A stretch of DNA of 33,631 bases from a virus: IMG/VR virus record IMGVR_UViG_3300011116_000353, positions 1 to 33,631 of that record. One strand, written 5' to 3'. The notes under the pieces were generated by a model, which saw nothing but the letters and a program-made list of their open reading frames with translations, was not told the DNA's origin and searched no databases. A program made the position numbers and the translations under genes. Below, one piece after another: positions 18,727 to 26,357 of the stretch. How positions within the stretch are numbered: the stretch's first letter is position 1; every line of letters starts with the position of its first letter.

Positions 18727-20288
18727 ATACCTGCCCATCCGGTTTGATACACAACGTCAGTTGATGCCCATTCAATTTGAATGCCACCGCTTGCGCTTTT
18801 CATCTGAATGCCGCCGCAGTAACCTATGCCGGTAATGCCTTGCCAGTTGTTTGTAATCGTTGAATCCGAACCCCACAAGCCAACATCCCATAGCGATGTG
18901 CCCCAAACACCATAAGTCTGCGGGCTATAAGAAAGCGCAGCGGTCGTATCTTGAATGTCGAAATCGACGTTCATGCCGACAAAAATTCCAGGTTGTCCAT
19001 TCGTGAAAATGCTAGGTCTTGCGCGGGTGAAATACTTCTTAACGCCACGCGAACCGTAATAGTTGAATGCTTGCAGGGTGTTTGCTTGGATGTTTGCTGA
19101 ATTGTCCTGATAGTCCAGCGTCCACGCCTTACCTACAAAACCATTCCCACCGAAGTAAGGGTCATCGTTGAAGATTTCCCAACAGTTAGAATTCCAGTTT
19201 GTAAAGTTGCACCATGATTTTGTAATGTTGTTCATTACATACTGCTGCTGCTGAGAGCCTTCGGATACCGGCACATTGACAAACAACGCATTGTTTTTTG
19301 CGTTGTACAAAATTTGCCAGCCGAAGTTGTTTTGATATGTCCTAGTTGCAGCCGCAAATGCGCCCTGTATCTTGTCAGATAGCGCAATCCTTGGATCAAG
19401 CCGCGAACTTTGCACCGCAGACGCAAGCGGATACAAACCGTCGAGGGTCAAAATCAGCAGATCGCCCGAATACTTGAACATGCAACGCTTACCAATCGGA
19501 GTGCCTAGCTTCCACACACCGATCAATGCCCATGTTGAGGCCGAAGCCGGATCAGTTCCGCGATAAGCAACCACCTCGCCTGTGCTAGTGACAAACACCA
19601 AATTGTCATCAGCGCCATAACCAGCGTCAATTGTCCATGTGCCGATTGATACAAGATAGCCACCAAAGCGACAAATTGAACTTAAGTCAAACTGCTCAGC
19701 AGCGCCACCAACTGAAGAAGTCGGCAAGTACCATGCTTTGAGGGTGTTCTTTTGAATGAACCACACTCGATTCTTAAACAGCGTCACATCGTCAAGCGTT
19801 GTCGTTGTAACGCCCGTGATTGCAGGAGTCGAAGCCCCTGTAATCGAAGTCCATGTCGTGCCGTTGTATAGCAAGGGCGCATCGACGCCATTTGCAGCAT
19901 ACATAAACGAACCGCCAGGCGTAGAGACGTTGACGTACTCCCACCGGCTGTTAGTCAGTCCTGAGACAACAGCAGCGCCAACAGCACCGCCTGCGGTAAC
20001 GTCATAAATTTTGCCGCCAGCGACTGCAAACAGTTTTTCAGCCGAGCCGCCCGAATAGTTAAACAGGCTTTCGACTTGCCCTGTGATTCCCGTTGCAAAC
20101 TGCTGATAGCCGCCCCGCAGATTGACGCTTGAAACAGTCGGGAACATATTCGTAAGCTGTACCGCGTCGGTTGGCTCCATGTTGGCAAGCGAATCGCGGG
20201 CATTCCAACCACCGATAGGCGCAGGCAAGGAAGCCACTTGCGCGGCTGTGCCTTGCACCATCATCCTGCGGCGTGCGCTGATTGCCAT
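18723..20288 (-). CDS. Tail hub / packaged-DNA stabilisation protein (P22 gp10-like)
   Basis: A 521-residue beta-rich protein. The N-terminal PAPIGGWNARDSLANMEPTDAVQLTNMFP followed by VNLRGGYQQFATGITGQVES is the start of the gp10-like family, and many WxY/GxxF strands follow (KLFAVAGGKIYDVT, NRVWFIQKNTLKAWYLP), consistent with a propeller-like fold. In P22, gp10 closes the portal channel below gp4. It follows the adaptor-like gene as expected. Confidence 0.7.
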   Translation of the reverse strand: MAISARRRMMVQGTAAQVASLPAPIGGWNARDSLANMEPTDAVQLTNMFPTVSSVNLRGGYQQFATGITGQVESLFNYSGGSAEKLFAVAGGKIYDVTAGGAVGAAVVSGLTNSRWEYVNVSTPGGSFMYAANGVDAPLLYNGTTWTSITGASTPAITGVTTTTLDDVTLFKNRVWFIQKNTLKAWYLPTSSVGGAAEQFDLSSICRFGGYLVSIGTWTIDAGYGADDNLVFVTSTGEVVAYRGTDPASASTWALIGVWKLGTPIGKRCMFKYSGDLLILTLDGLYPLASAVQSSRLDPRIALSDKIQGAFAAATRTYQNNFGWQILYNAKNNALFVNVPVSEGSQQQQYVMNNITKSWCNFTNWNSNCWEIFNDDPYFGGNGFVGKAWTLDYQDNSANIQANTLQAFNYYGSRGVKKYFTRARPSIFTNGQPGIFVGMNVDFDIQDTTAALSYSPQTYGVWGTSLWDVGLWGSDSTITNNWQGITGIGYCGGIQMKSASGGIQIEWASTDVVYQTGWAGI

Positions 20289-21196
20289 CAGTTTGTACCG
20301 TAGCCCGAATCGGGAATGTTGTCGTAACCGATCAGGACTGTGCCTGGACGCGGTGCGAGCGACAGATTAGCCGACGACATATCAAGCGCTTTCGCGGCTT
20401 CCATTTCCGTCAGGAAATTACGCATCATCGCTGTAGTGTCAAAGCCTTTAGCCTCAAAATACTTCAGCTTAGTAGCGTTGACCATCAACCGATCAGGATA
20501 GATGCAAGTGTCGCTGTCAGCAGTGAATGAGTTCTTGACTGTGCCATCAGCAGCAGCCGCCCAACCCTTGCTGCGATACTCAAAACCTAGATATTCAGCC
20601 GTAGACATACCCGGCCAAATTTGGAAATACGCACCTAGCAAACGCCAACGGATGCGCGGGCCAGTCGAGATATAGCCCGACAGCAACCATTCCCATTGCT
20701 GTGCATCTTCAGGGCCTAGCATTTCCCAATGCTTGGATTTGTCCCACATCGTGCGCGGGACAAGGCTTTCGTAATCAGAGGGAAGCGAGTATTTGATTTT
20801 CTGAAAGTACGCTGTAGCACCTGTGGCGCTTGCAGAAAAGTCTTGATTGACTGTGACTTGCGTTCCTGAGTCTACAGAAACGATATAGGTGTTCTGATTG
20901 ATGCCTGTGCCTTGAACCTGATACGTCGTATCAAGTCCCGCAGTCGATGCCATTGTGATCGTGCGGGCGGCGGTCGTCCAAGTGCCGGTTGTCGTAATGT
21001 ATTGCGTATAAAACGTGTGCTGCTTTGTCAGTTCCCGCCAAGCGTGGCGACGGAGAAACTCGTATCCGTTTGCGTTCATCAACGCAAGAATTTGGATAAC
21101 GTCTTGGTTCGTGTTTCCTGCTACGCTTGTCGGGGTTGCAACGCCAAGCTCGTTAGTTACTTGCTGCACTAACTCCAGCATCGTTGTCGTTGACAT
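20288..21196 (-). CDS. Head-to-tail adaptor protein (gp4-like position)
   Basis: A 302-residue protein. The N-terminal helical part (MLELVQQVTNELG ... QILALMNANGYEFLRRHAWRELTKQ) resembles adaptor proteins of P22-like phages. A beta-rich insert at about residues 70-130 (TITMASTAGLDTTYQVQGTG) is followed by KYSLPSDYESLVPRTMWDKS and a region with RLLGAYFQIWPG and GFEYRSKGW. Adjacent to the gp10-like gene. P22 gp4 also has a muralytic role; that is not evident here. Confidence 0.65.
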   Translation of the reverse strand: MSTTTMLELVQQVTNELGVATPTSVAGNTNQDVIQILALMNANGYEFLRRHAWRELTKQHTFYTQYITTTGTWTTAARTITMASTAGLDTTYQVQGTGINQNTYIVSVDSGTQVTVNQDFSASATGATAYFQKIKYSLPSDYESLVPRTMWDKSKHWEMLGPEDAQQWEWLLSGYISTGPRIRWRLLGAYFQIWPGMSTAEYLGFEYRSKGWAAAADGTVKNSFTADSDTCIYPDRLMVNATKLKYFEAKGFDTTAMMRNFLTEMEAAKALDMSSANLSLAPRPGTVLIGYDNIPDSGYGTN

Positions 21197-21719
21197 TCTC
21201 TTTCCTCGGTCGGCCAGGCTTGCGCTGCTCTAAGAGCATCGCCATCTGCGCCTTAAGTTCTTCAAGCTGTGCGCGGGTTGCTTCCAACTCGCTACTCGAA
21301 ACGCTTTGATTCTTGTTTAACAAGTAATTGCGGGCACGTTCGCGCAGTCCCACGCCACCCATGCCGATCCGTTGAAGCTGATTATCGCTTGCCGTTGCAA
21401 CTTGTTCAACCGTCTGAAACTTCAGAATCTGCAATTCAGCCAGTTGGTTGTCCGTCAATTCGTCCGGACGATCTTGAAACCAATCTTTCAGCGGCGTGCC
21501 AATAACCGGCCCATCGTTGTTTTGCATTTGGAAATGCAGCCACTGGCGCGGAAACCTTTCTTTATGGTCATCCCGCACCGGCTGATCAATAACCGTGGTT
21601 TTGTCGCCAGGCACAATGATTCGGACAAACGGCCTTCCCTTGTAGGGGTCTTTTTCGGACGTATAAAACTCAACGTAAAGCTGCGAGTCTGCATTGTTGA
21701 TATCTGAATCGAGTGGCAT
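21153..21719 (-). CDS. Virion-region protein with coiled coil and AT-hook-like tail
   Basis: A 188-residue protein. The first half is beta-rich (QLYVEFYTSEKDPYKGRPFV) and contains RFPRQWLHFQMQ; the second half carries helical motifs (DELTDNQLAELQILKFQTVE, with LRERARNYLL) and a coiled coil (ELEATRAQLEELKAQMAMLLEQ), ending with RKPGRPRKENVN, which resembles an AT-hook. Homologues occur between capsid and tail genes of several phages, and a role in head assembly is possible. Overlaps the adaptor gene by 44 bases. Confidence 0.55.
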   Translation of the reverse strand: MPLDSDINNADSQLYVEFYTSEKDPYKGRPFVRIIVPGDKTTVIDQPVRDDHKERFPRQWLHFQMQNNDGPVIGTPLKDWFQDRPDELTDNQLAELQILKFQTVEQVATASDNQLQRIGMGGVGLRERARNYLLNKNQSVSSSELEATRAQLEELKAQMAMLLEQRKPGRPRKENVNDNDAGVSAASN

Positions 21720-21737
21720 TTTTCTCTCCTGTGGGGA

Positions 21738-22103
21738 TTAGGTTTTCGTGCCGTTGATGCTGTACCAAAGGCTATTACTTACTGCAAAAAAAATGCTTGT
21801 GTGATCTTTGCTGATACTTGCTGAAGTACCCTGATTCATTGTTGACGTTGATTCATAGGGATAAACTTTCAACGTACTAGCGCCGGAATTGGCAACAAAA
21901 ATTACAGCGCCCATTTCGGTCGGGGGAAGCCTTACGCCCGTTCCTGCTGTTACAGTGTCAACAGAATTATAGACCGCTGTTAATTGCGTTGCATCGCTGC
22001 GCGTTGATCCCGCAGCTACAATGTCATCCTTGCCGTCGCCGCAAATTGAGACAGTCGAAAGTTGGCTTACGCCTGATCCTAAAACGCGGCTTGGGATGCT
22101 CAT
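21738..22103 (-). CDS. Small beta-rich virion protein
   Basis: A 121-residue Ser/Thr/Gly-rich protein with probable beta structure (VSQLSTVSICGDGKDDIVAAG, GAVIFVANSGASTLKVYPYE, IFFAVSNSLWYSING). Composition and position near capsid genes suggest a head fibre or decoration protein. It overlaps the methyltransferase stop by 4 bases. No defined family identified. Confidence 0.5.
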   Translation of the reverse strand: MSIPSRVLGSGVSQLSTVSICGDGKDDIVAAGSTRSDATQLTAVYNSVDTVTAGTGVRLPPTEMGAVIFVANSGASTLKVYPYESTSTMNQGTSASISKDHTSIFFAVSNSLWYSINGTKT

Positions 22104-22576
22104 TTAAACCCCAAAACGCGCAAATCACGCTGCGGCACATGAAAAAATGGTTCTTCAAAACGCACCATTTTGTAACCCGCTTCCGTCATTAAGTTTCCGA
22201 TTTGCTGCTTAGAGTAGCACCAATGATGCCGCATCGTATCAGGTTCGGGCATTCCGAACAACGCTCGCCCTATCAGGTCATCGTTTCTTACGCCCTGATT
22301 CCATAACGCGACGATGTTATCCAAACAAGGCATTTCGAGCGACAACTGACCATTCGGCTTTAGCACCCGCAGCCATTCAAGTAAGGTTTGTTTCACTTTT
22401 GGCGTGGGAATATGCTCAAACAAATGGATAGCTGAAATCTCGTCGGCATAGTCATCCGGCAAGTCAAGTTTCGTTACATCCGAGATTAAATCCTGATCCC
22501 CAATGCAATCTACATTGATCCAGCCAGGCCAAGACCTGTCACCCGCGCCTAAATGGAGTCGAACACGCTTTTCCAT
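22100..22576 (-). CDS. SAM-dependent class I methyltransferase
   Basis: A 158-residue protein with motif I LHLGAGDRSWPGWINVDC, an acidic second strand (DQDLISDVTKLDLPDDYADE), motif post-I/IV-like ISAIHLFEHIPTPKVKQTL and LRVLKPNGQLSLEMP. This is the compact Methyltransf-11/type-12-like fold that usually works on small molecules or glycans. It lies downstream of a glycosyltransferase and a DUF115 protein, so a glycan or lipid-linked substrate is inferred. Confidence 0.8.
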   Translation of the reverse strand: MEKRVRLHLGAGDRSWPGWINVDCIGDQDLISDVTKLDLPDDYADEISAIHLFEHIPTPKVKQTLLEWLRVLKPNGQLSLEMPCLDNIVALWNQGVRNDDLIGRALFGMPEPDTMRHHWCYSKQQIGNLMTEAGYKMVRFEEPFFHVPQRDLRVLGFK

Positions 22577-23385
22577 TTGCGCCCCAAGGTTTCCGGTGAA
22601 TAGTGCTGCTGGATGTATTGCTGCCCCGCCCTTACAAAGGCGTTTAATTCGCTCTTGTAGGCATCAACGAACTGCAAACCACCCTTAACAGGCCCAAGGT
22701 AACAAAAGTGCCTAAATTCCTTGTTTATATCAATCTTACTCGCTATTACAAAGCAACCCGCCATGATCGCATTGATGAGCCGGTTCGCGCTTTTGTAGGT
22801 TTGTTCTTTACTTGGCAAGATAACAACATTGCGTTGCCGTAACAAATCTTCCTGCGCTGCTGACGACCAAGGGATGTATTCCATTACCTCATTCGGGCCG
22901 GTGCAGTAAGCCATGTCGTAACGCTTCAACATTGGCACATAGGGCAGAATTTCCGGCAAGTTTAGTTGATGCCCGAGCCACAAGAATTTGCCGCCCTCGG
23001 CATGGGGTTGTCCGCTGTTCTCCCAAGTGTCGGGTATTACTTGGGCATCCCTTTCCGCAACCTGGCGAATTCGTCGCGCCATTTCCGCAGTCGGACACAC
23101 CACTGCATCAGCTTTTCGCACCATTTCAACATAAATTTCCCCTAGCTTGGGGTGCGAAAAATGATCGTCGCAAATATCTACGACTGCTTTTGCGCCCCTA
23201 GCTTGCACCTGCTCAAACATCACTATTTCATCGGGCTGCGGTTTGGAAAAAACCGTGATATCCGCGCCCCTAGCATTCAGTCTTGAGTGATAACCGCAAT
23301 ACGCTGAAGGCATTGCCGCCCTCAGTCTGTACGATGCCATGTCAGCACCGCCAGCATGAATAAACGTCACGCGGCGATTTTCCAT
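22549..23385 (-). CDS. Glycosyltransferase-like protein
   Basis: A 278-residue protein resembling GT-B (GT4-like) enzymes of phages: N-terminal VTFIHAGGADMASYRLRAAMP, a strand-turn VVDICDDHF, ADAVVCPTAEMARRIRQV with a V..T..m...i pattern, then GGKFLWLGHQ, and a C-terminal NVVILPSKEQTYKSANRLINAIMAG with the donor-site-like SKSAN segment, followed by VIASKIDINKEF. Donor and acceptor are unknown. Overlaps both neighbours. Confidence 0.7.
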   Translation of the reverse strand: MENRRVTFIHAGGADMASYRLRAAMPSAYCGYHSRLNARGADITVFSKPQPDEIVMFEQVQARGAKAVVDICDDHFSHPKLGEIYVEMVRKADAVVCPTAEMARRIRQVAERDAQVIPDTWENSGQPHAEGGKFLWLGHQLNLPEILPYVPMLKRYDMAYCTGPNEVMEYIPWSSAAQEDLLRQRNVVILPSKEQTYKSANRLINAIMAGCFVIASKIDINKEFRHFCYLGPVKGGLQFVDAYKSELNAFVRAGQQYIQQHYSPETLGRKWKSVFDSI

Positions 23386-24143
23386 TCGCTCCTAACCCGC
23401 AGGATTTCGGCTATCAGCCCATCCCCCCGCGCTTCTATCGTAATGTCCGGCATGACAGTAAACACAAGTTGGAACTCGTTTGCCTGTTGCGCCATTGCCA
23501 TGTTGCTTACAAACCGCTTACGGTGCGGCGCTTCGCCGACAAAGATTTCAATAGTCTTGCCTGCTTTCTCGCCCGTGAATCTTTTTGTTCCATCTTCACG
23601 GATGCACGAGTCATAGCCATACAGTATGAACTTGCGAAAGCCTAGCAAGTAACCAATGTTTATAGCTCGTAGGCCGGAAGTCGTACCGCCGCCTACTGCA
23701 AGCCTTTTGCCTATCGCTTCACATTCAGCATCTTGTGACCAAGAGTGCCATAGCAGCACGTTCTTATCAGCCAACCAATCAAACATCACCGGCGGGCAGC
23801 GCGAAGCTACCATGTAAACCGTGTGATCGTTCTTTTTCTGAATGCAATTAGTTCTGTCTCGTGGATCAAGATCTACCCACAAATCAGGCTCTATGCCGTT
23901 GTCGCATAGGAAATCGTGTGCGCCCTTGATAGCGCAAATAGTCCTGCCTTGCTCGCGTTGTTGTCGTATCTCATCAACAAACTCGGGCATGGATGGCCCA
24001 CTCCCGACGAGCACAAGTGTTCCATCGTGCCGAGCGGGAGCGGGTTGTAGCTCCGGAAGTCCCCGCGCAAGCGCAGAGCGGATATACGCTGAATTTTCGT
24101 CAGGCGTACCAGCAGCCTGCACAGAGATTTCCAGTTTGTGCAT
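23367..24143 (-). CDS. DUF115/MAF-like protein
   Basis: A 258-residue protein with a Rossmann-like start TLVLVGSGPSMPEFVDEIRQ, then TICAIKGAHDFLCDNGIEPDLWVDLDPRD, and GGGTTSGLRAINIGYLLGFRKFILYGYDSC. This is the DUF115 (6-hydroxymethylpterin pyrophosphokinase MptE-like) fold, shared with bacterial motility accessory factors that take part in transfer of nonulosonic acids to flagellin. In a phage it may act on a surface sugar together with the adjacent transferases. The substrate is unknown. ATG overlaps the upstream stop as TAATG. Confidence 0.75.
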   Translation of the reverse strand: MHKLEISVQAAGTPDENSAYIRSALARGLPELQPAPARHDGTLVLVGSGPSMPEFVDEIRQQREQGRTICAIKGAHDFLCDNGIEPDLWVDLDPRDRTNCIQKKNDHTVYMVASRCPPVMFDWLADKNVLLWHSWSQDAECEAIGKRLAVGGGTTSGLRAINIGYLLGFRKFILYGYDSCIREDGTKRFTGEKAGKTIEIFVGEAPHRKRFVSNMAMAQQANEFQLVFTVMPDITIEARGDGLIAEILRVRSEWKIAA

Positions 24144-24622
24144 TAAGTACCTGCGATGCCTGAAGCGATGTGCGGGTAACCTGCAATGCAGGTAACAGCA
24201 GTCGCGTTAGAAATCGAGGAAGTTGCAACGAGGCCAAACACCGCGCCACCCGAAACAACAGCGTCATCCAGCACGCCAGCGGTTGCCGTGGTGTAGAGCG
24301 GCACGTTCGGAGCGCAGTTAGCAGCCAGGTTAACCATCACCTTGCCGCCCAGTTGCACCCAGCCGTAATAGCCCGAAGCGATTGAAGTCTGAGCGAAACC
24401 AACGCGCTTGCAAGTTGCTGCGAGCGTGGTGGTCATCATCTGCGCCTTTTGGGTGTCATAGACTGCGACAGCCGCATAGGTGCTGATTTCAGACAGAGCT
24501 TGGACATATACGGCTTGACCGCCGTCGGACAGGTTAACAACCGTACCGGTCGTGAATTGCGAAGTCGAATCCACGTTCGTCAGGGTCACACCTGCGGTAT
24601 TACTTACGCTGAAAGTAGGCAT
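24143..24622 (-). CDS. Capsid decoration-like protein
   Basis: A 159-residue Ala/Thr/Val-rich beta protein directly downstream of the major capsid gene, with GGAGAA upstream of ATG (TAAGGAGAAAATAAC). Features: N-terminal TNVDSTSQFTTGTVVNLSDG, centre CKRVGFAQTSIASGYYGWVQLGG and end GLVATSSISNATAVTCIAGYPHIA. Small proteins in this slot that have this composition commonly stabilise the mature shell or carry head fibres. Exact family not identified. Confidence 0.65.
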   Translation of the reverse strand: MPTFSVSNTAGVTLTNVDSTSQFTTGTVVNLSDGGQAVYVQALSEISTYAAVAVYDTQKAQMMTTTLAATCKRVGFAQTSIASGYYGWVQLGGKVMVNLAANCAPNVPLYTTATAGVLDDAVVSGGAVFGLVATSSISNATAVTCIAGYPHIASGIAGT

Positions 24623-24634
24623 GTTATTTTCTCC

Positions 24635-25555
24635 TTAAGCAATCAGCACGCCGCAGAACTGCGGGCCGCTAGAGGTGAGGTTGCCTGCCCACCCGATAAG
24701 TTTAACAATGGCGTCTTGGTTCACAGCCTGGCGCTCGCCACCGATAGGAACAAAGTTACGATCAGCGTGCGGACGGAACATCAGATATTTGGTGTTCAGG
24801 AAGAACATATGGTTAGCGGTTGCAGAAGAACCGATACCACCATCCAGCACCACATCTGAAGCCATACCAGCGCCAAAGTATTTCAGCGAGGCAAAACCAG
24901 CACCAGCCATCGACGAACCGCTATCGGTAATACGCTGGATCGCTTGCAGCGATTGCAGGTACAGACGATAGTAATTGTTGTCAGCCACGATCAGATCAGG
25001 CTTATCAGTACCACGGATCAACTGAACCGCAACCGCATCCATGTATTGCTGGATGTTGGAAGCCGAAACAGCCGCGCCGCCATTCGACACGCCGGAATAA
25101 GCAACCGAGCGCCAAAACGACCAAGTAGCACGATCAATGCCGCCGTAAGTACCGGTTGACGGGCTATCAGGCACAGCAGCGCCCAAGCCGGTCAGGTTCT
25201 TACCTGCGTTACCAGTGCCGTCAAGGTACAGGTCGCCGCTGATACGGTTAGCGATTTGAGCCTCGGCAACAGCCATACGACCATCCAGCAGGTCGATGAT
25301 TGCTTCTTTGCCGCTGTTCTGAATCATTTCTAGGCCGCTGATCGAAACTGCCGATGCGTACTGAGTGATTGAGAATTGCGCCGCAGAGATCGGGCTGTTT
25401 TGCGACACGTTCAACACTTCATAGCCGCTATAGCTGTTCGTGTTGTTGGTAGCCGAGTCGTTATACATAATTTCTTGCAAAATTACGTTACCGCCCGAGA
25501 AGGTCTTGACGTTTCCGCGTTCCTTCAATCGGCGCAACAGGGCGTTGTTATTTGT
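24635..25555 (-). CDS. Major capsid protein, exon 2
   Basis: Main part (306 codons) of the coat protein. In the unspliced strand an ATG at 25567 opens this frame with MNKR, but those 4 codons are intron. Joined to exon 1 (26258-26338) the protein is 333 residues: ...GELADNV + TNNNALLRRLKERGNVKTF..., continuing FSGGNVILQEIMYND, ..AQFSITQYASAVSISGLEM and later FRPHADRNFVPIGGERQAVN and GWAGNLTSSGPQFCGVLIA. Position (after scaffold, before decoration protein) and typical segments support capsid identity. Correct capsid expression requires intron removal. Confidence 0.9.
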   Translation of the reverse strand, partial: TNNNALLRRLKERGNVKTFSGGNVILQEIMYNDSATNNTNSYSGYEVLNVSQNSPISAAQFSITQYASAVSISGLEMIQNSGKEAIIDLLDGRMAVAEAQIANRISGDLYLDGTGNAGKNLTGLGAAVPDSPSTGTYGGIDRATWSFWRSVAYSGVSNGGAAVSASNIQQYMDAVAVQLIRGTDKPDLIVADNNYYRLYLQSLQAIQRITDSGSSMAGAGFASLKYFGAGMASDVVLDGGIGSSATANHMFFLNTKYLMFRPHADRNFVPIGGERQAVNQDAIVKLIGWAGNLTSSGPQFCGVLIA

Positions 25556-26257
25556 CCTTTTGTTCATGTCCTTGGCTCTTTATCCAAGGCTCCTGCATAT
25601 TTTCTTCTATGCAGAGCAGACTATCTCATCGTAAGTTTTTCGCTTGCTTGGTAGCGCTAATCTTTGCGCCATGACCTTTCGGTTTTCCAAGCTGCGCCAA
25701 TCTGCGTTTCAAGTTGCTTTCTGCGTTCGGTCGGTAGCCATTCGCTACACGCGCCGCCGCTGCCTTTTTTGGCGCATCCGCAGGGGGTCTAAACGACAAT
25801 TCATTTTCGTTTAGCAATAAATCTTGCACCCTGTAATGCTTCATCCAAGACAACTCACGCTCGCGCTTCTCAATCACTAATACATCTGCTGGCATCGTTT
25901 CAAGCACTTTCATTTGAAACAAACCGGCGTGATCGTTCCACGCTTCTTGCAACCGTCTAGAAGTATGTTTTCCGGCTTTCAACAGGCTTCGATGCTCGCG
26001 CATCCTTTTACCTATCTTGCCCGAAGTGCAGCCAACATAAGCTGCGCCGGTACTCGTATCTTCTAATCCGTAGATCGTTACCATTTGGGATACCCCTCTG
26101 TGGTTAATACTTACGCTCCGCGCTCGTGGGACTTAGCTTCCGCTTTGTCCTAGTCGTTACACCTTCCGCAACCCTTGGTTATCCTTTGCGGCTTGGCTCG
26201 GTGTTGGCATCTCAGCTTTTCACCGAATTCACGGAGTTTTATAACGTCTATATGTTA
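25556..26257 (-). ncRNA. Group I intron (td-like) in the major capsid gene
   Basis: A 702-nt intron. P1: exon 1 end AACGUU pairs with the guide GACGUU at 26248-26243, giving the required U-G at the splice site. P4: UUCGGUG (26227-26221) with CACCGAG (26203-26197). P6: CCGCAA (26191-26186) with UUGCGG (26171-26166). P7: GACUA (26155-26151) with UAGUC (25623-25619). P9 hairpins: CUGCAU/AUGCAG (25598-25593, 25614-25609) and CCUUGG/CCAAGG (25589-25584, 25575-25570). The 3' part AGATAGTCTGCTCTGCAT is close to the T4 td intron. The last intron base is G, and the endonuclease frame sits between P7 strands (P8 region). Phase 0. Confidence 0.93.
25626..26084 (-). CDS. Intron-encoded GIY-YIG homing endonuclease
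   Basis: A 152-residue protein. GIY-YIG domain at residues 1-90: TIYGLEDTSTGAAYVGCTSG contains IYG and YVG, KRMREH carries the catalytic-type Arg27, and VIEKRERELSWMKHY a candidate catalytic Glu at 72 or 75. The basic C-terminus (YRPNAESNLKRRLAQLGKPK) probably binds DNA, like NUMOD-type tails of I-TevI relatives. Such enzymes cut intronless copies of the host gene to spread the intron. The start lies in GGGGTATCCC, a short hairpin that may hide the ribosome-binding site. The stop TGA lies within the conserved 3' intron core. Confidence 0.9.
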   Translation of the reverse strand: MVTIYGLEDTSTGAAYVGCTSGKIGKRMREHRSLLKAGKHTSRRLQEAWNDHAGLFQMKVLETMPADVLVIEKRERELSWMKHYRVQDLLLNENELSFRPPADAPKKAAAARVANGYRPNAESNLKRRLAQLGKPKGHGAKISATKQAKNLR

Positions 26258-26338
26258 AACGTTGTCAGCGAGTTCACCAGTACGACTTTGGATGTTGGTC
26301 GCAATGATATCGCTGATAGCACTATTGGCGAAAGCCAT
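26258..26338 (-). CDS. Major capsid protein, exon 1
   Basis: First 27 codons of the coat protein: MAFANSAISDIIATNIQSRT then GELADNV, behind AGGAGA. Immediately after the GTT codon the intron begins with TAA, so without splicing the frame would end here. Exon 2 continues in phase with ACA at 25555. The joined segment DNV-TNNNALLRRL is natural for coat proteins of this type, which often begin MAFANSAISDIIATTI. Confidence 0.9.
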
Positions 26339-26357
26339 TATGTTCTCCTATCAGTTT

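Noticed and set aside
24635-25567. Complete capsid gene starting at ATG 25567 (MNKR...)
   Set aside because: MNKR is the intron 3' end; no good ribosome-binding site precedes it and the usual coat N-terminus lies in exon 1.
25626-26084. Free-standing homing endonuclease between scaffold and capsid genes
   Set aside because: Group I core helices flank the gene and the capsid reading frame joins exactly across 25556-26257.
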